Source: SIG447 sp045577075 | GTDB lineage: Bacteria; Bacillota; Clostridia; UMGS1883; UMGS1540 | Reading direction: 5' to 3' | NCBI GenBank assembly: GCA_045577075.1 | Contig: JAZNHR010000018.1 | Location: forward strand, 1 to 51,904 | Length of the DNA stretch: 51,904 nt | Part shown: positions 24,594 to 33,175 of the stretch, in pieces | Numbering within the stretch: the first letter of the stretch is position 1 | Layout: each line of letters begins with the position of its first letter | Notes under the pieces: generated by a model | Seen by the model: the letters and a program-made list of their open reading frames with translations, nothing else | What the model was told of the DNA's origin: nothing | Database searches by the model: none | Made by a program: the position numbers and the translations under genes

Positions 24594-24842
24594 ATGGCAA
24601 CTTGGAAAATGGTATGTACAATTGTACATATAGTCGTAGCAGTTCTCCTTACCGTGGTAGTTTTAATGCAAAGCGGCAAGGATGCAGGTCTTTCCGGCAC
24701 AATTGCCGGCGGTAATTCTGATAGTTTTTTTGGAAAGAACAAAGGCAGAACGCTCAATGGTATTCTGGAAAAATGGACTGTTGTTTTTGCAGTACTCTTC
24801 ATTGTTCTCTCCGTGCTGCTGGCTGTTGTATTTAAAAACTAG
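24594..24842 (+). CDS. secG: Preprotein translocase subunit SecG
   Basis: Small subunit of the SecYEG channel, 82 residues, two membrane helices (about 7-27 and 59-80). Between them is the conserved loop LMQSGKDAGLSGTIAGGNSD followed by FFGKNKGRTL, diagnostic for SecG. The ATG at 24594 follows GGGAGG; the frame opens 8 codons earlier without a good ribosome binding site. secG-rnr-smpB is a standard Firmicutes order. Confidence 0.95.
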   Translation: MATWKMVCTIVHIVVAVLLTVVVLMQSGKDAGLSGTIAGGNSDSFFGKNKGRTLNGILEKWTVVFAVLFIVLSVLLAVVFKN

Positions 24843-24866
24843 TCATTTCGCAAACTAAGAAGACCG

Positions 24867-24919
24867 GGCTGCCGCATTCTCTGCAGGGTGCATCACATTC
24901 TGCAACCTCTGCGGCAGCC
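24867..24919 (+). ncRNA. Structured leader hairpin between secG and rnr
   Basis: GGCTGCCGCA (24867-24876) and TGCGGCAGCC (24910-24919) are exact complements. Inside, after symmetric 5-base strands, TGCAG and CTGCA pair again and close a 13-base loop. A 10-bp stem, 5x5 internal loop and 5-bp stem in the 100-base gap would make a stable RNA hairpin ending 24 bases before the RNase R start. There is no T-run after it, so it is not a standard terminator. Role unknown. Confidence 0.5.
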
Positions 24920-24943
24920 TCTGTAATTTTCAGGAGGTTTCGT

Positions 24944-26656
24944 TTGAACAAAAAGGAAAAGGTATACGCATTTTTACGGCATCAAGCAACGGTTCCCCTT
25001 TCCGAAGATGAAATTGCCGCTATGATGGGCGTCCCTGTCCGTGATAGGTTCGAGCTTACGCTCATTTTGGAAGAACTGACCCTTTCGGGGCAAATCACGG
25101 CGCATAAGGGTAGATTTGCGGCAAAGAAAACACTTTCTGACGATGCGGTACTGGAGAGCATTTTACTATCTCATAAGTTTCCGTCCCACTTCCCCGAGGA
25201 AGTACAGGCTGCGGCAGACAAAATGCCTACATCTGTACAGCACATAGGGGACAGAGAGGATTTGCGTTCCCTTTTAACCTTTACCATAGACGGTGCCGAT
25301 GCAAGAGATTTTGACGATGCCATTTCCATTTTGCAAACAGAAACCGGATATCGCCTGTATGTGCACATTGCGGACGTTTCCCATTATGTAAAGAACAATG
25401 GCGTTATTGACAGGGAAGCGTACACCAGAGGTACAAGCTGTTACCTGCCGAGCCGCACCGTGCCCATGCTCCCTAAAGAATTATCAAACGGCATATGCAG
25501 CTTAAACCCCGGTGTGGACCGCTTAACACTGTCTACCATGCTGAACTTGGATAAAACCGGTAACGTACTGGATTTTAAAGTCATGGAAGCCGTGATCCGG
25601 TCGGACTACCGCCTTATCTATGAAGAAGTGACGGCGGTGCTGGAAAAGGGAAAGCCGGACGAAAAACATGCCGAAGTGTTTGCTTCCCTTAAACTTTTAG
25701 ATGCACTTTCCGCCCAGCTTTCGATGCGGCGAAAAGAAAAGGGAAGTATTGATTTTAATATGCCTGAGCCCAAGGTTGTACTGGATACTAAGGGCCATGT
25801 GACCGCTATCGAAAAGCGGGAAGAAGGCAGAGCAAACCGCATGATAGAAACGGCAATGGTGCTTTGTAACCGCGTCATTGCAGAATATATATTTCATTTA
25901 GGTGCCCCTTTTGTATACCGCGTGCATGAAACGCCGGACAGCGACAAGCTGGAAAAGCTGACTTGCGCGCTCGCCGTTTTGGGGCTTTCTATGCCCGGCC
26001 GTTTTTCCGGCAAAAAGGCAGCGGCGCTTTTAGAAAGTGAAGCAGGGAAAGAAAGAGAATATATTGTGAGCACCCTTCTTCTCCGTTCCATGATGAAAGC
26101 GCGCTACAGCCATGAAAATCTCGGGCATTTTGGCCTGGGGCTTGCATACTATTGCCACTTTACGTCCCCCATTCGCAGATACCCCGACCTTATGTGCCAC
26201 AGAATCGTAAAAGCGATTCTCCGTGGCGAGGATACGGCAAAGCTTCGCGGTAAAACGCGAAGAAGTGCACTACATTCCTCCGAGCGCGAGGAGGCGGCGG
26301 TAGAGGCAGAACGGGAAGCGGTGCGGTATTTTATGTGCCGCTATATGGAAGGGCACGCCGGCGAAGAATACAAAGCCGTTATTTCTTCCGTTTTGGATTT
26401 CGGCTTTTTCGTAGCCCTCCCAAACCTTGTAGAAGGACTTGTCCACGTCCGTGACCTTGGAGACGATTATTATATTTTTGATGAAAAAACACTTTCGCTT
26501 ACGGGAAAGCACAGCGGACAGGTTTTCCGTCTCGGAGATTCTGTGGAAGTGCGGCTTGCCCGTGTTGACAGCGCACTTTCGCGCATAGATTTTGTACTAA
26601 AGGAGGCGCCCGACAATGGAAAAAATCATCGCACAAAACAAAAAGGCAAGGCATGA
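24944..26656 (+). CDS. rnr: RNase R-type 3'-5' exoribonuclease lacking cold-shock domains
   Basis: Hydrolytic exoribonuclease of 570 residues, shorter than the usual 700-800. Residues 1-60 are the winged-helix domain of RNase R (EKVYAFLRHQATVPLSEDEI). The chain then goes straight to the linker before the catalytic domain; the two OB/cold-shock domains are missing. The RNB domain follows from about residue 105, with the Asp cluster D116-x5-D122-x-D124-D125 in TIDGADARDFDDAI, and the C-terminal S1 domain (EEYKAVISSVLDFGFFVALP) is intact. The start is TTG at 24944 after CAGGAGG. smpB follows with a 41-base overlap. Confidence 0.92.
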   Translation: MNKKEKVYAFLRHQATVPLSEDEIAAMMGVPVRDRFELTLILEELTLSGQITAHKGRFAAKKTLSDDAVLESILLSHKFPSHFPEEVQAAADKMPTSVQHIGDREDLRSLLTFTIDGADARDFDDAISILQTETGYRLYVHIADVSHYVKNNGVIDREAYTRGTSCYLPSRTVPMLPKELSNGICSLNPGVDRLTLSTMLNLDKTGNVLDFKVMEAVIRSDYRLIYEEVTAVLEKGKPDEKHAEVFASLKLLDALSAQLSMRRKEKGSIDFNMPEPKVVLDTKGHVTAIEKREEGRANRMIETAMVLCNRVIAEYIFHLGAPFVYRVHETPDSDKLEKLTCALAVLGLSMPGRFSGKKAAALLESEAGKEREYIVSTLLLRSMMKARYSHENLGHFGLGLAYYCHFTSPIRRYPDLMCHRIVKAILRGEDTAKLRGKTRRSALHSSEREEAAVEAEREAVRYFMCRYMEGHAGEEYKAVISSVLDFGFFVALPNLVEGLVHVRDLGDDYYIFDEKTLSLTGKHSGQVFRLGDSVEVRLARVDSALSRIDFVLKEAPDNGKNHRTKQKGKA

Positions 26657-27068
26657 TTACTTTGTGGAAGAAACCTATGAAGCCGGCATTTCTCTTTCCG
26701 GCACGGAAGTTAAGTCCATTCGCGGCGGTAATGTCTCCTTAAAGGACTCTTATGCCACCGTCCGGGATGGAGAAATTTTTGTACTGGGCATGCACATAAG
26801 CCCTTATGAACAAGGCAATATTTTTAATAAAGACCCACTAAGAGACAGAAAGCTCCTTCTCCATAAAGGCGAAATTCGCCGTCTGCATGCTTCCGTCATG
26901 CAGCAGGGGTATTCGCTGATTCCCCTGGATTTACATTGGAGTGGCTCCAATGTAAAGCTTACGCTCGGACTTTGCAAGGGTAAAAAGCTATACGACAAGC
27001 GCGACAGTGCTGCACAGCGTGACGCCGCCCGAAGCATGGACAGAGCCATAAAGGAGCAATACAGATGA
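26616..27068 (+). CDS. smpB: SsrA-binding protein SmpB
   Basis: Partner of tmRNA in rescue of stalled ribosomes, 150 residues. NKKARHDYFVEETYEAGISL, then SGTEVKSIRGGNVSLKDSYA, and a basic C-terminal tail (KKLYDKRDSAAQRDAARSMD) match the family. The ATG at 26616 has AAAGGAGG upstream and lies inside the last 41 bases of rnr, so the two are coupled; RNase R degrades the mRNAs freed by SmpB-tmRNA. The tmRNA gene itself is not in the window. Confidence 0.96.
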   Translation: MEKIIAQNKKARHDYFVEETYEAGISLSGTEVKSIRGGNVSLKDSYATVRDGEIFVLGMHISPYEQGNIFNKDPLRDRKLLLHKGEIRRLHASVMQQGYSLIPLDLHWSGSNVKLTLGLCKGKKLYDKRDSAAQRDAARSMDRAIKEQYR

Positions 27069-28378
27069 AAAAAGCAGTTGTACACGCGGTTTTTCCCGAT
27101 TCTGATGCCGCGGCCGCAGGCATTTGCCCCGGTGATATCATCGAAGAAATCAACGGGCATGTGCCGGAGGACGAGCTGGATTTTCGTTTTTATGCCTGTG
27201 AGGACACGGTAGTGCTGACCGTTCTTAAAACAGACGGCAGCCGGGAAATGATTGAATTTGACGAAATTGAGAGTCCCGACCTTGGGATTCAGTTTGAAAG
27301 TGCCCTTTTTGGAAATGCAAAGCGGTGCACCAATAGCTGTATCTTTTGCTTTATTGACCAGCTTCCCCCAGGAATGCGGGACACGTTATATTTTAAAGAT
27401 GATGATGCCCGTCTTTCTTTTTTGACAGGCAATTACATAACCCTTACGAATGTCAAGGACGAGGAGATTGAAAAGGTCGTTCGTATGCGCCTCGAGCCAA
27501 TTAACATTTCCGTGCATACCACCGACCCTGCGCTTCGGTGCATGATGCTGAAGAACAAGCACGCAGGCGATGCCCTCAGGCACCTGAAAACCCTCTATGA
27601 CGGCGGGCTACATATGAACGGGCAGATTGTGCTGGTGCCGGGCGTAAACGACGGCGCGCACTTAAACAAAACGATAGAGGATTTATCTTCCTTTGCACCG
27701 CTTATGACGAGTGTATCGGTCGTGCCCATAGGCATTACTAAGTATAGAGATGGACTGTTTCCGGTAAAGCCTTTTACAAAAGAAAGTGCTAAGGCCGTTT
27801 TAGCACAGGTGACTGCCTGGCAGGAGAAATTACTTACAACAATCGGCACACGCTTTATATATGCTTCGGACGAGTTTTATCTTCTTGCCGGTCTCCCCAT
27901 CCCACCGGCACAGCAGTATGAAGGGTACGCCCAGATTGAGAACGGTGTAGGATTACTGCGCAGTCTGGAAGATGAGTTTTTAGACGCCATGGAAGCATAC
28001 CCCGAAGCACATAGCCGGCACGTTTCCATTATTACGGGAAAAGCCGCCTTTGGACTTATGCAAAAGCTTTCTTCCCTTGCTATGGAAAAGCACCCACAGC
28101 TGCAAATCGATGTGCATGCAATCCGCAATGACTTTTTCGGTGAAAAGATTACGGTTGCAGGGCTAATAACCGGGCAGGATATTGCCGCCCAGCTTGCCGG
28201 CAAAGATTTAGGCGAGGCCGCCTACATCCCCTCCACCATGCTCAGAAGTGGAACGGATGTATTTTTAGATGACATGACCGTCCCCGAGCTTTCCAAAAAG
28301 CTGGGCACGCCGATTTTCGCAAATGCGTGTGACGGTTTTGATTTATGGGATAAAATGCGAGGCATTGACTCGCTTTAG
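27065..28378 (+). CDS. DUF512 radical-SAM-like protein with PDZ domain
   Basis: A 437-residue protein. Residues 1-65 form a PDZ-like domain (SDAAAAGICPGDIIEEINGH). Then comes the cysteine motif CTNSCIFCFIDQLPPGM near residue 91, a radical-SAM-like CxxxCxxC, followed by a TIM-barrel-like region and the DUF512 C-terminus (ITGKAAFGLMQKL, ending CDGFDLWDKMRG). The group is widespread in anaerobic Firmicutes, nearly always next to der, and sometimes called Fe-S oxidoreductase. Its reaction is unknown. It overlaps the smpB end by 4 bases. Confidence 0.87.
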   Translation: MKKAVVHAVFPDSDAAAAGICPGDIIEEINGHVPEDELDFRFYACEDTVVLTVLKTDGSREMIEFDEIESPDLGIQFESALFGNAKRCTNSCIFCFIDQLPPGMRDTLYFKDDDARLSFLTGNYITLTNVKDEEIEKVVRMRLEPINISVHTTDPALRCMMLKNKHAGDALRHLKTLYDGGLHMNGQIVLVPGVNDGAHLNKTIEDLSSFAPLMTSVSVVPIGITKYRDGLFPVKPFTKESAKAVLAQVTAWQEKLLTTIGTRFIYASDEFYLLAGLPIPPAQQYEGYAQIENGVGLLRSLEDEFLDAMEAYPEAHSRHVSIITGKAAFGLMQKLSSLAMEKHPQLQIDVHAIRNDFFGEKITVAGLITGQDIAAQLAGKDLGEAAYIPSTMLRSGTDVFLDDMTVPELSKKLGTPIFANACDGFDLWDKMRGIDSL

Positions 28379-28390
28379 AAAGGAAAAAAC

Positions 28391-29719
28391 ATGACGAAAC
28401 CAATCCTTGCGGTCATTGGCCGCCCGAATGTGGGAAAATCCACGCTTTTTAATAAAATTATCGGGAAGCGTCTTTCCATTGTGGAGGATACACCCGGCAT
28501 TACCCGTGACCGCATTTATGCAGACGCCGAATGGTTTGGCCGCCAGTTTTCTGTGGTGGACACAGGCGGTATTGAGCCTGCCGGCAAAGACGTAATTTTA
28601 CAAGAAATGCGCCTGCAGGTACAGCTTGCTATGGACACGGCGGACGTAATTTTATTTATTACGAATCTCCATGAGGGCGTGACGGCAAACGACATGGAAA
28701 TTGCCACCATGCTGCAAAAATCCGGCAAACCTACACTGCTGGTCGTCAACAAATGTGATGCGCCCGGGGAGGCGCCGGTAGGTATGTATGAATTTTATTC
28801 TCTCGGCATTGGTGACCCCTACCCCGTTTCTTCCCTTCACGGTATGGGCGTTGGGGACGTGATTGAAAAAGCAATTTCTTTCTTCCCTGACGACGCGGCA
28901 TTCGCGGAGGAGGAAGATTCCATCAAGGTTGCCATTGTGGGCAAACCCAATGCCGGCAAAAGCTCGCTTGTAAACCACATTTTAGGGGAAACCCGTATGA
29001 TTGTCAGTAACATCCCCGGCACCACCCGGGACGCCATTGACAGTCATGTGGAAAAGGACGGGCAAAAGTTTACACTGATTGATACTGCCGGTATGCGGCG
29101 GCAAGCAAAAGTAGACGATGCGGTGGAGCGGTACAGCGTTATGCGTGCCCTTGCCGCCATTGAGCGGTGCGACGTTGCCGTTATCGTCATTGACGCGTCT
29201 GCCGGTATTAGCGAGCAGGACGCTAAGATTGCAGGCTACGTACACGAAGCCGGAAAGGCTTCCGTGATTCTCATAAACAAGTGGGATTTAATCGAAAAAG
29301 AAACGAAAACCATGCAGGTGTTCCAAAACAGCGTATATGACACCCTAAGCTTTATGACGTATGCCCCGAACCTCTTTATTTCCGCGAAAACCGGGCAAAG
29401 AGTGGAAAAGCTGTTTCCCTTAATCCAGAGCGTTTATCAGCAAAATTCCATGCGAATTTCCACCGGCGTTTTAAACGATATCTTAACGGATGCCACCGAA
29501 AAGGTACAGCCCCCGTCGGACAAAGGCAAACGCCTTAAGATTTATTATATGACGCAGGCTTCCACCAATCCCCCCACCTTTGTACTTTTTGTAAATGACA
29601 GAGAACTTGCCCACTTTTCCTATATCCGATATCTGGAAAATCGCATTCGGGAAACCTTCGGACTTTCCGGCACACCCCTTCGGTTTATTATCAGAGAGCG
29701 ACAGGAAAACCGAGGTTAG
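28391..29719 (+). CDS. der: Ribosome-assembly GTPase Der (EngA)
   Basis: Double GTPase needed for 50S assembly, 442 residues. The first G domain has GRPNVGKSTLFNKI at residues 9-22, DTPGITRD, DTGGI and NKCD. The second has GKPNAGKSSLVNHI near residue 183, GTTRDAID, DTAGM and NKWD. The C-terminal KH-like domain ends with RYLENRIRETFGLSGTP. The ATG follows GAAAGGAAAA. Confidence 0.96.
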   Translation: MTKPILAVIGRPNVGKSTLFNKIIGKRLSIVEDTPGITRDRIYADAEWFGRQFSVVDTGGIEPAGKDVILQEMRLQVQLAMDTADVILFITNLHEGVTANDMEIATMLQKSGKPTLLVVNKCDAPGEAPVGMYEFYSLGIGDPYPVSSLHGMGVGDVIEKAISFFPDDAAFAEEEDSIKVAIVGKPNAGKSSLVNHILGETRMIVSNIPGTTRDAIDSHVEKDGQKFTLIDTAGMRRQAKVDDAVERYSVMRALAAIERCDVAVIVIDASAGISEQDAKIAGYVHEAGKASVILINKWDLIEKETKTMQVFQNSVYDTLSFMTYAPNLFISAKTGQRVEKLFPLIQSVYQQNSMRISTGVLNDILTDATEKVQPPSDKGKRLKIYYMTQASTNPPTFVLFVNDRELAHFSYIRYLENRIRETFGLSGTPLRFIIRERQENRG

Positions 29720-29734
29720 AAAGGACGGACATAT

Positions 29735-30325
29735 ATGACAGAAATAGCAAAATACATTGGAAGTGCTATCATTGGCTATTTGCTCGGCAGTATCAATTCT
29801 GCCGTCATTATTTCGCGACTAAAGGGAAAAGACATTCGCACTTGCGGCAGCGGCAATGCGGGGGCAACGAACATTCTCCGCACCTTTGGCAAAGGTGCCG
29901 CAGGGCTTGTGTTCTTAATCGACATTTTAAAGGGCGTTGTTGCGGTACTCCTTGGCAGATGGCTTGGCGGTAGTATCGGCAGCTACCTCGCCGGTTTCCT
30001 CGCCGTTGTCGGCCACAATTTTCCTGTCTACTTTGGATTTCGCGGCGGCAAGGGGATTGTAACGTCCCTCGCGGTTATGCTCGCAGTCGCCCCCACGGAG
30101 GCACTTTTTGCACTGGTGGTTGCGGTAGTGATTATCGCCGTAACGCGCTATGTATCCCTCGGTTCCATTATCGGGTCCATTCTTTTTGGCATTTTAGCCG
30201 CAATTCGCGGCGATGACCTCTGGTTTCGTCTTTTCGCGGTTGCAACAGCACTTTTAGCCGTTCTGCGGCACAGCGGTAATATAAAACGACTTCTATCCGG
30301 AACAGAAAGGAAGCTTGGAAAATGA
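29735..30325 (+). CDS. plsY: Glycerol-3-phosphate acyltransferase PlsY
   Basis: Membrane acyltransferase of 196 residues using acyl-phosphate to acylate glycerol-3-phosphate, the first step in phospholipid synthesis. Its three motifs are visible: GSINSAVIISRLKGKDIR, then GSGNAGATNILRTFGKGAAG, and GHNFPVYFGFRGGKGIVTS. It is 15 bases after der and overlaps gpsA by 4 bases, pairing the acyltransferase with the dehydrogenase that makes its substrate. Confidence 0.95.
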   Translation: MTEIAKYIGSAIIGYLLGSINSAVIISRLKGKDIRTCGSGNAGATNILRTFGKGAAGLVFLIDILKGVVAVLLGRWLGGSIGSYLAGFLAVVGHNFPVYFGFRGGKGIVTSLAVMLAVAPTEALFALVVAVVIIAVTRYVSLGSIIGSILFGILAAIRGDDLWFRLFAVATALLAVLRHSGNIKRLLSGTERKLGK

Positions 30326-31317
30326 AAGTATCTGTAATCGGCTCCGGCGGTTGGGGCACAGCCATCAGCGCACTTCTCTGCCGAAACGGTCATGCCGTAA
30401 CCCTTTGGTCCTGGAAGCAGGAAGAAAGCGACGCCATTCGACAGCATCAGGAAAACAAAGAATTTTTGCCCGGCATAGCCCTGCCTGACGGCATTTTCTA
30501 CACGGCAAATTTAGAAGAAGCGGCAGACGCAGAGCTTGTTGTAATTGCCACACCTTCGGCACACCTTCCCAAAACAGTGGGTGCATTGGCGGCATATTTG
30601 CCAAAAGATATTCCCATTGTCAACCTTACAAAAGGCCTGTGTGCGGATACAAATCAGCGTTTTAGTGAAGTGATTGCCGAACTTTGTCCCCATAATCCCG
30701 TCGTTGTGCTCACAGGGCCCTCCCATGCCGAGGAAGTGGGGCGCGGGATTCCCACCACGGTGGTTGCGGCATCCAAGTCTGAAGAAGCGGCGTCCCTTGT
30801 ACAGGATGTTTTCATGAGCCCCTGTTTTCGGGTGTATACCACTTCGGATGTTGTGGGTGCTGAGCTTGGCGGTGCTCTTAAAAACGTCATTGCCTTATGT
30901 GCAGGCGTTATGGACGGGCTTGGCTTTGGCGATAACACAAAGGCAGCACTTATGACCCGTGGTCTTGCGGAAATGGCAAGGCTTGGAACCGCAATGGGCG
31001 CATCCCCCGAGACCTTCGCGGGCCTTTCCGGCATTGGGGATTTAATTGTTACCTGCACCAGTATGCACAGCCGAAACCGCAGAGCCGGTATTTTAATTGG
31101 GCAAGGTAAATCCGTAAAGGAAGCCTTGGACGAGGTGCATATGGTGGTTGAAGGTGTTTACGCGGCGGAAAGTGCTTATCATCTGGCACAAAAATACAAT
31201 GTAGAAATGCCAATTGTGTCCGCAGCGTATCGCGTGCTTTTTGAAGACGCTCCGGCACGGGAAGAGGTTCTTTCCCTTATGCAAAGAGAAAAGAAATCTG
31301 AAAAAGATCTTTTATAA
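30322..31317 (+). CDS. gpsA: NAD(P)+ glycerol-3-phosphate dehydrogenase
   Basis: Makes sn-glycerol-3-phosphate from dihydroxyacetone phosphate; 331 residues. The dinucleotide motif GSGGWGTAISALL is at residues 7-19. The catalytic-lysine region ELGGALKNVIALCAGVMDGL and GFGDNTKAALMTRGLAEM match the C-terminal domain. It ends the secG-to-gpsA plus-strand run. In spore formers spoIVA often follows; here a terminator does. Confidence 0.96.
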   Translation: MKVSVIGSGGWGTAISALLCRNGHAVTLWSWKQEESDAIRQHQENKEFLPGIALPDGIFYTANLEEAADAELVVIATPSAHLPKTVGALAAYLPKDIPIVNLTKGLCADTNQRFSEVIAELCPHNPVVVLTGPSHAEEVGRGIPTTVVAASKSEEAASLVQDVFMSPCFRVYTTSDVVGAELGGALKNVIALCAGVMDGLGFGDNTKAALMTRGLAEMARLGTAMGASPETFAGLSGIGDLIVTCTSMHSRNRRAGILIGQGKSVKEALDEVHMVVEGVYAAESAYHLAQKYNVEMPIVSAAYRVLFEDAPAREEVLSLMQREKKSEKDLL

Positions 31318-31352
31318 AAAAAGTTCGATGCAATTTGCATCGAACTTTTTTA
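31316..31352. terminator. Bidirectional terminator between gpsA and the DUF362 gene
   Basis: AAAAAGTTCGATGCAA and TTGCATCGAACTTTTT are exact complements (31318-31350), with A-runs and T-runs on the outer sides suited to both strands. It sits directly between two convergent stops. Confidence 0.85.
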
Positions 31353-32456
31353 CTTTACAATAACTGCTTTCTGTGGACAAAGTTCCTGACAGCAGTAGCA
31401 TTTAATACAGTTTTCTCTGTGAATAAACGCTTTTTTATGTACGAGTTCCATGGTTTCTGCCGGGCAGCACCGCACACATTCCCCGCAGCCAATACATTTA
31501 TTCTCTAAAATTACCGGCTTTCTTTCTTTTTTCAGGCGCGAGGCGATTGTTCGTGGCAAAAGCTTTAAAAGCCCTGCATCCCGGCTTGCTTTGGGACGCT
31601 TAAAACGGCTTGTATACTTTGCAACGTCTGCACCGATGACAGTTAATTCCTCGACCGAGTTAGGGCAAAGCCCCTTTTCTTGGCTGATTTTCACCGTTAA
31701 GACCTCTTCCGGGGAATAGCCCATCATATGGCTACAGAGAAGATCCAACGAGAAGGGGTTGGCACTACCGCACAGGGCGCCCACTTTCTTAAGCGTACCG
31801 CTTGCCGGGCCGTTGCCCTCCATGCAAACGACGGCATCCATAATACTTACCTGGGGTGCATTTTGCTCGCAAAGCCGTACAAGCATATCGCAAAAGTCCC
31901 GTTTTTCCGGATACCTTGCATGGTATTCGGCTTTTTTTGCGCCCGGAATAGACCCGAACAGATTTTTAACCGCCGCCGTCATATTGCAAAGCATGTGGGT
32001 TTTGAGCCTCCCTATGCTGACAATCAGGTCCGCTTCTATAAGGGGCTTAATAATTGTAAATGCACCGCATTTTTCGCTTGCGGTATCTAGATTTAAGGTC
32101 GCACCGCTGTTTTCTGCTGCACGCCGCATCCCCGTCATTTCATAGAGCCGCTCCAGCAGCTTTGCGTGATACAGTCCCCCAGGGCTGTCGGCAATCGTAA
32201 CGAGAGCACCGCACTTTACAAAATAAGATGCCGCCATCTCCACGAGAAGGGGATTGGCCGTCACCGCCGCTTCCGGCGCGCGTTTTGCCAAAAGGTTTGG
32301 TTTTATAACAACCTTCTTACCACTCCAGTCCTCGGAAAAGCCGTTATCTTGCAAGATGTTTGTAAGCATGGGCAAGAATGCTTCTTCCACTTGTTCCGGC
32401 TTGTAATTTTTGCAAGGGGTGAGATATACTCGATTTGTAAGATTTATACTACGCAT
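31350..32456 (-). CDS. DUF362 protein with C-terminal 2[4Fe-4S] ferredoxin domain
   Basis: A 368-residue protein. Residues 1-300 form a DUF362 domain (VVIKPNLLAKRAPEAAVTAN; LKTHMLCNMTAAVKNLFGSI). The last 55 residues carry two ferredoxin clusters, KCIGCGECVRCCPAETMELV and NCIKCYCCQELCPQKAV, each C-x2-C-x2-C-x3-C-P. Such proteins are common in anaerobes and presumably shuttle electrons; the partner is unknown. It starts at an ATG immediately after the phosphatase stop (TAAATG) and ends the long minus-strand run. Confidence 0.87.
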   Translation of the reverse strand: MRSINLTNRVYLTPCKNYKPEQVEEAFLPMLTNILQDNGFSEDWSGKKVVIKPNLLAKRAPEAAVTANPLLVEMAASYFVKCGALVTIADSPGGLYHAKLLERLYEMTGMRRAAENSGATLNLDTASEKCGAFTIIKPLIEADLIVSIGRLKTHMLCNMTAAVKNLFGSIPGAKKAEYHARYPEKRDFCDMLVRLCEQNAPQVSIMDAVVCMEGNGPASGTLKKVGALCGSANPFSLDLLCSHMMGYSPEEVLTVKISQEKGLCPNSVEELTVIGADVAKYTSRFKRPKASRDAGLLKLLPRTIASRLKKERKPVILENKCIGCGECVRCCPAETMELVHKKAFIHRENCIKCYCCQELCPQKAVIVK

Positions 32457-33119
32457 TTATTCCCCGTCCTTTCCGCCGCGCCACCATTTTTGTTTAGCAA
32501 GGGTGCTGATATCGGCTAAATGGCTGTTATCGCCGTCCATTCTGACATGTATACCGCCATCGTCTACTGCGAGAATTGTAACGGAAGCATTGTCACACCA
32601 CGCCTCGCCCGGCATCTTTGAAAGGGGGATTCCCCGTACTTTACACAGAAGCACCTTTATTGCTGTGCCGTGGGTGGCAATGAGTACATTCTTTCCTTCG
32701 TTTTCCTTGGCAATTTCTAAAACGGCTGTATAAATACGGTCTTGAAAGTCCGTCATTCTTTCGCCGCCTGGCATTTCGAGAAGATGCGGCCTTTCGAGCC
32801 AGTTCCCGTAGCTTTCGGGAAAACGAACGGGCAAATCGTCCCAGGGCACATCCTCCCATTCGCCACCGTGAATCTCCCGAAGGGCAGATAGCGTTTTTAC
32901 AGGTATGCCCTTTGCTTTCGCCACAATCTCCGCCGTCTCCCTTGTACGACGAAGGTCACTGGCGTATGCCGCATCCAGTTTTATATCCCGAAAATAGGCA
33001 GGCAATCTCGCGATTTGGGCGCGGCCGTTTTCCGTCAAATCCGAATCATACCAGCCGTGAAAATTACGTTCTACATTTCCGCGTGCCTCACCGTGGCGCA
33101 CAATATACAAAGTGGTCAT
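32457..33119 (-). CDS. Histidine phosphatase (phosphoglycerate mutase-like)
   Basis: A 220-residue histidine-phosphatase with LYIVRHGEARGN (catalytic His) at residues 4-15, the second Arg in SDLRRTRETAEI, the Glu of LREIHGGEWED, and ATHGTAIKVLL with the second His. The layout resembles GpmB/CobC-type enzymes; substrate unknown. An upstream frame exists, but the ATG at 33119 follows AGGAGG. A role as alpha-ribazole phosphatase cannot be excluded, though no cobalamin biosynthesis gene is adjacent. Confidence 0.86.
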   Translation of the reverse strand: MTTLYIVRHGEARGNVERNFHGWYDSDLTENGRAQIARLPAYFRDIKLDAAYASDLRRTRETAEIVAKAKGIPVKTLSALREIHGGEWEDVPWDDLPVRFPESYGNWLERPHLLEMPGGERMTDFQDRIYTAVLEIAKENEGKNVLIATHGTAIKVLLCKVRGIPLSKMPGEAWCDNASVTILAVDDGGIHVRMDGDNSHLADISTLAKQKWWRGGKDGE

Positions 33120-33175
33120 CCAGCGTTTCCTCCTGTAAAACAAAGGGCAGATGTTTCGATGCATCCGCCCCAAAG

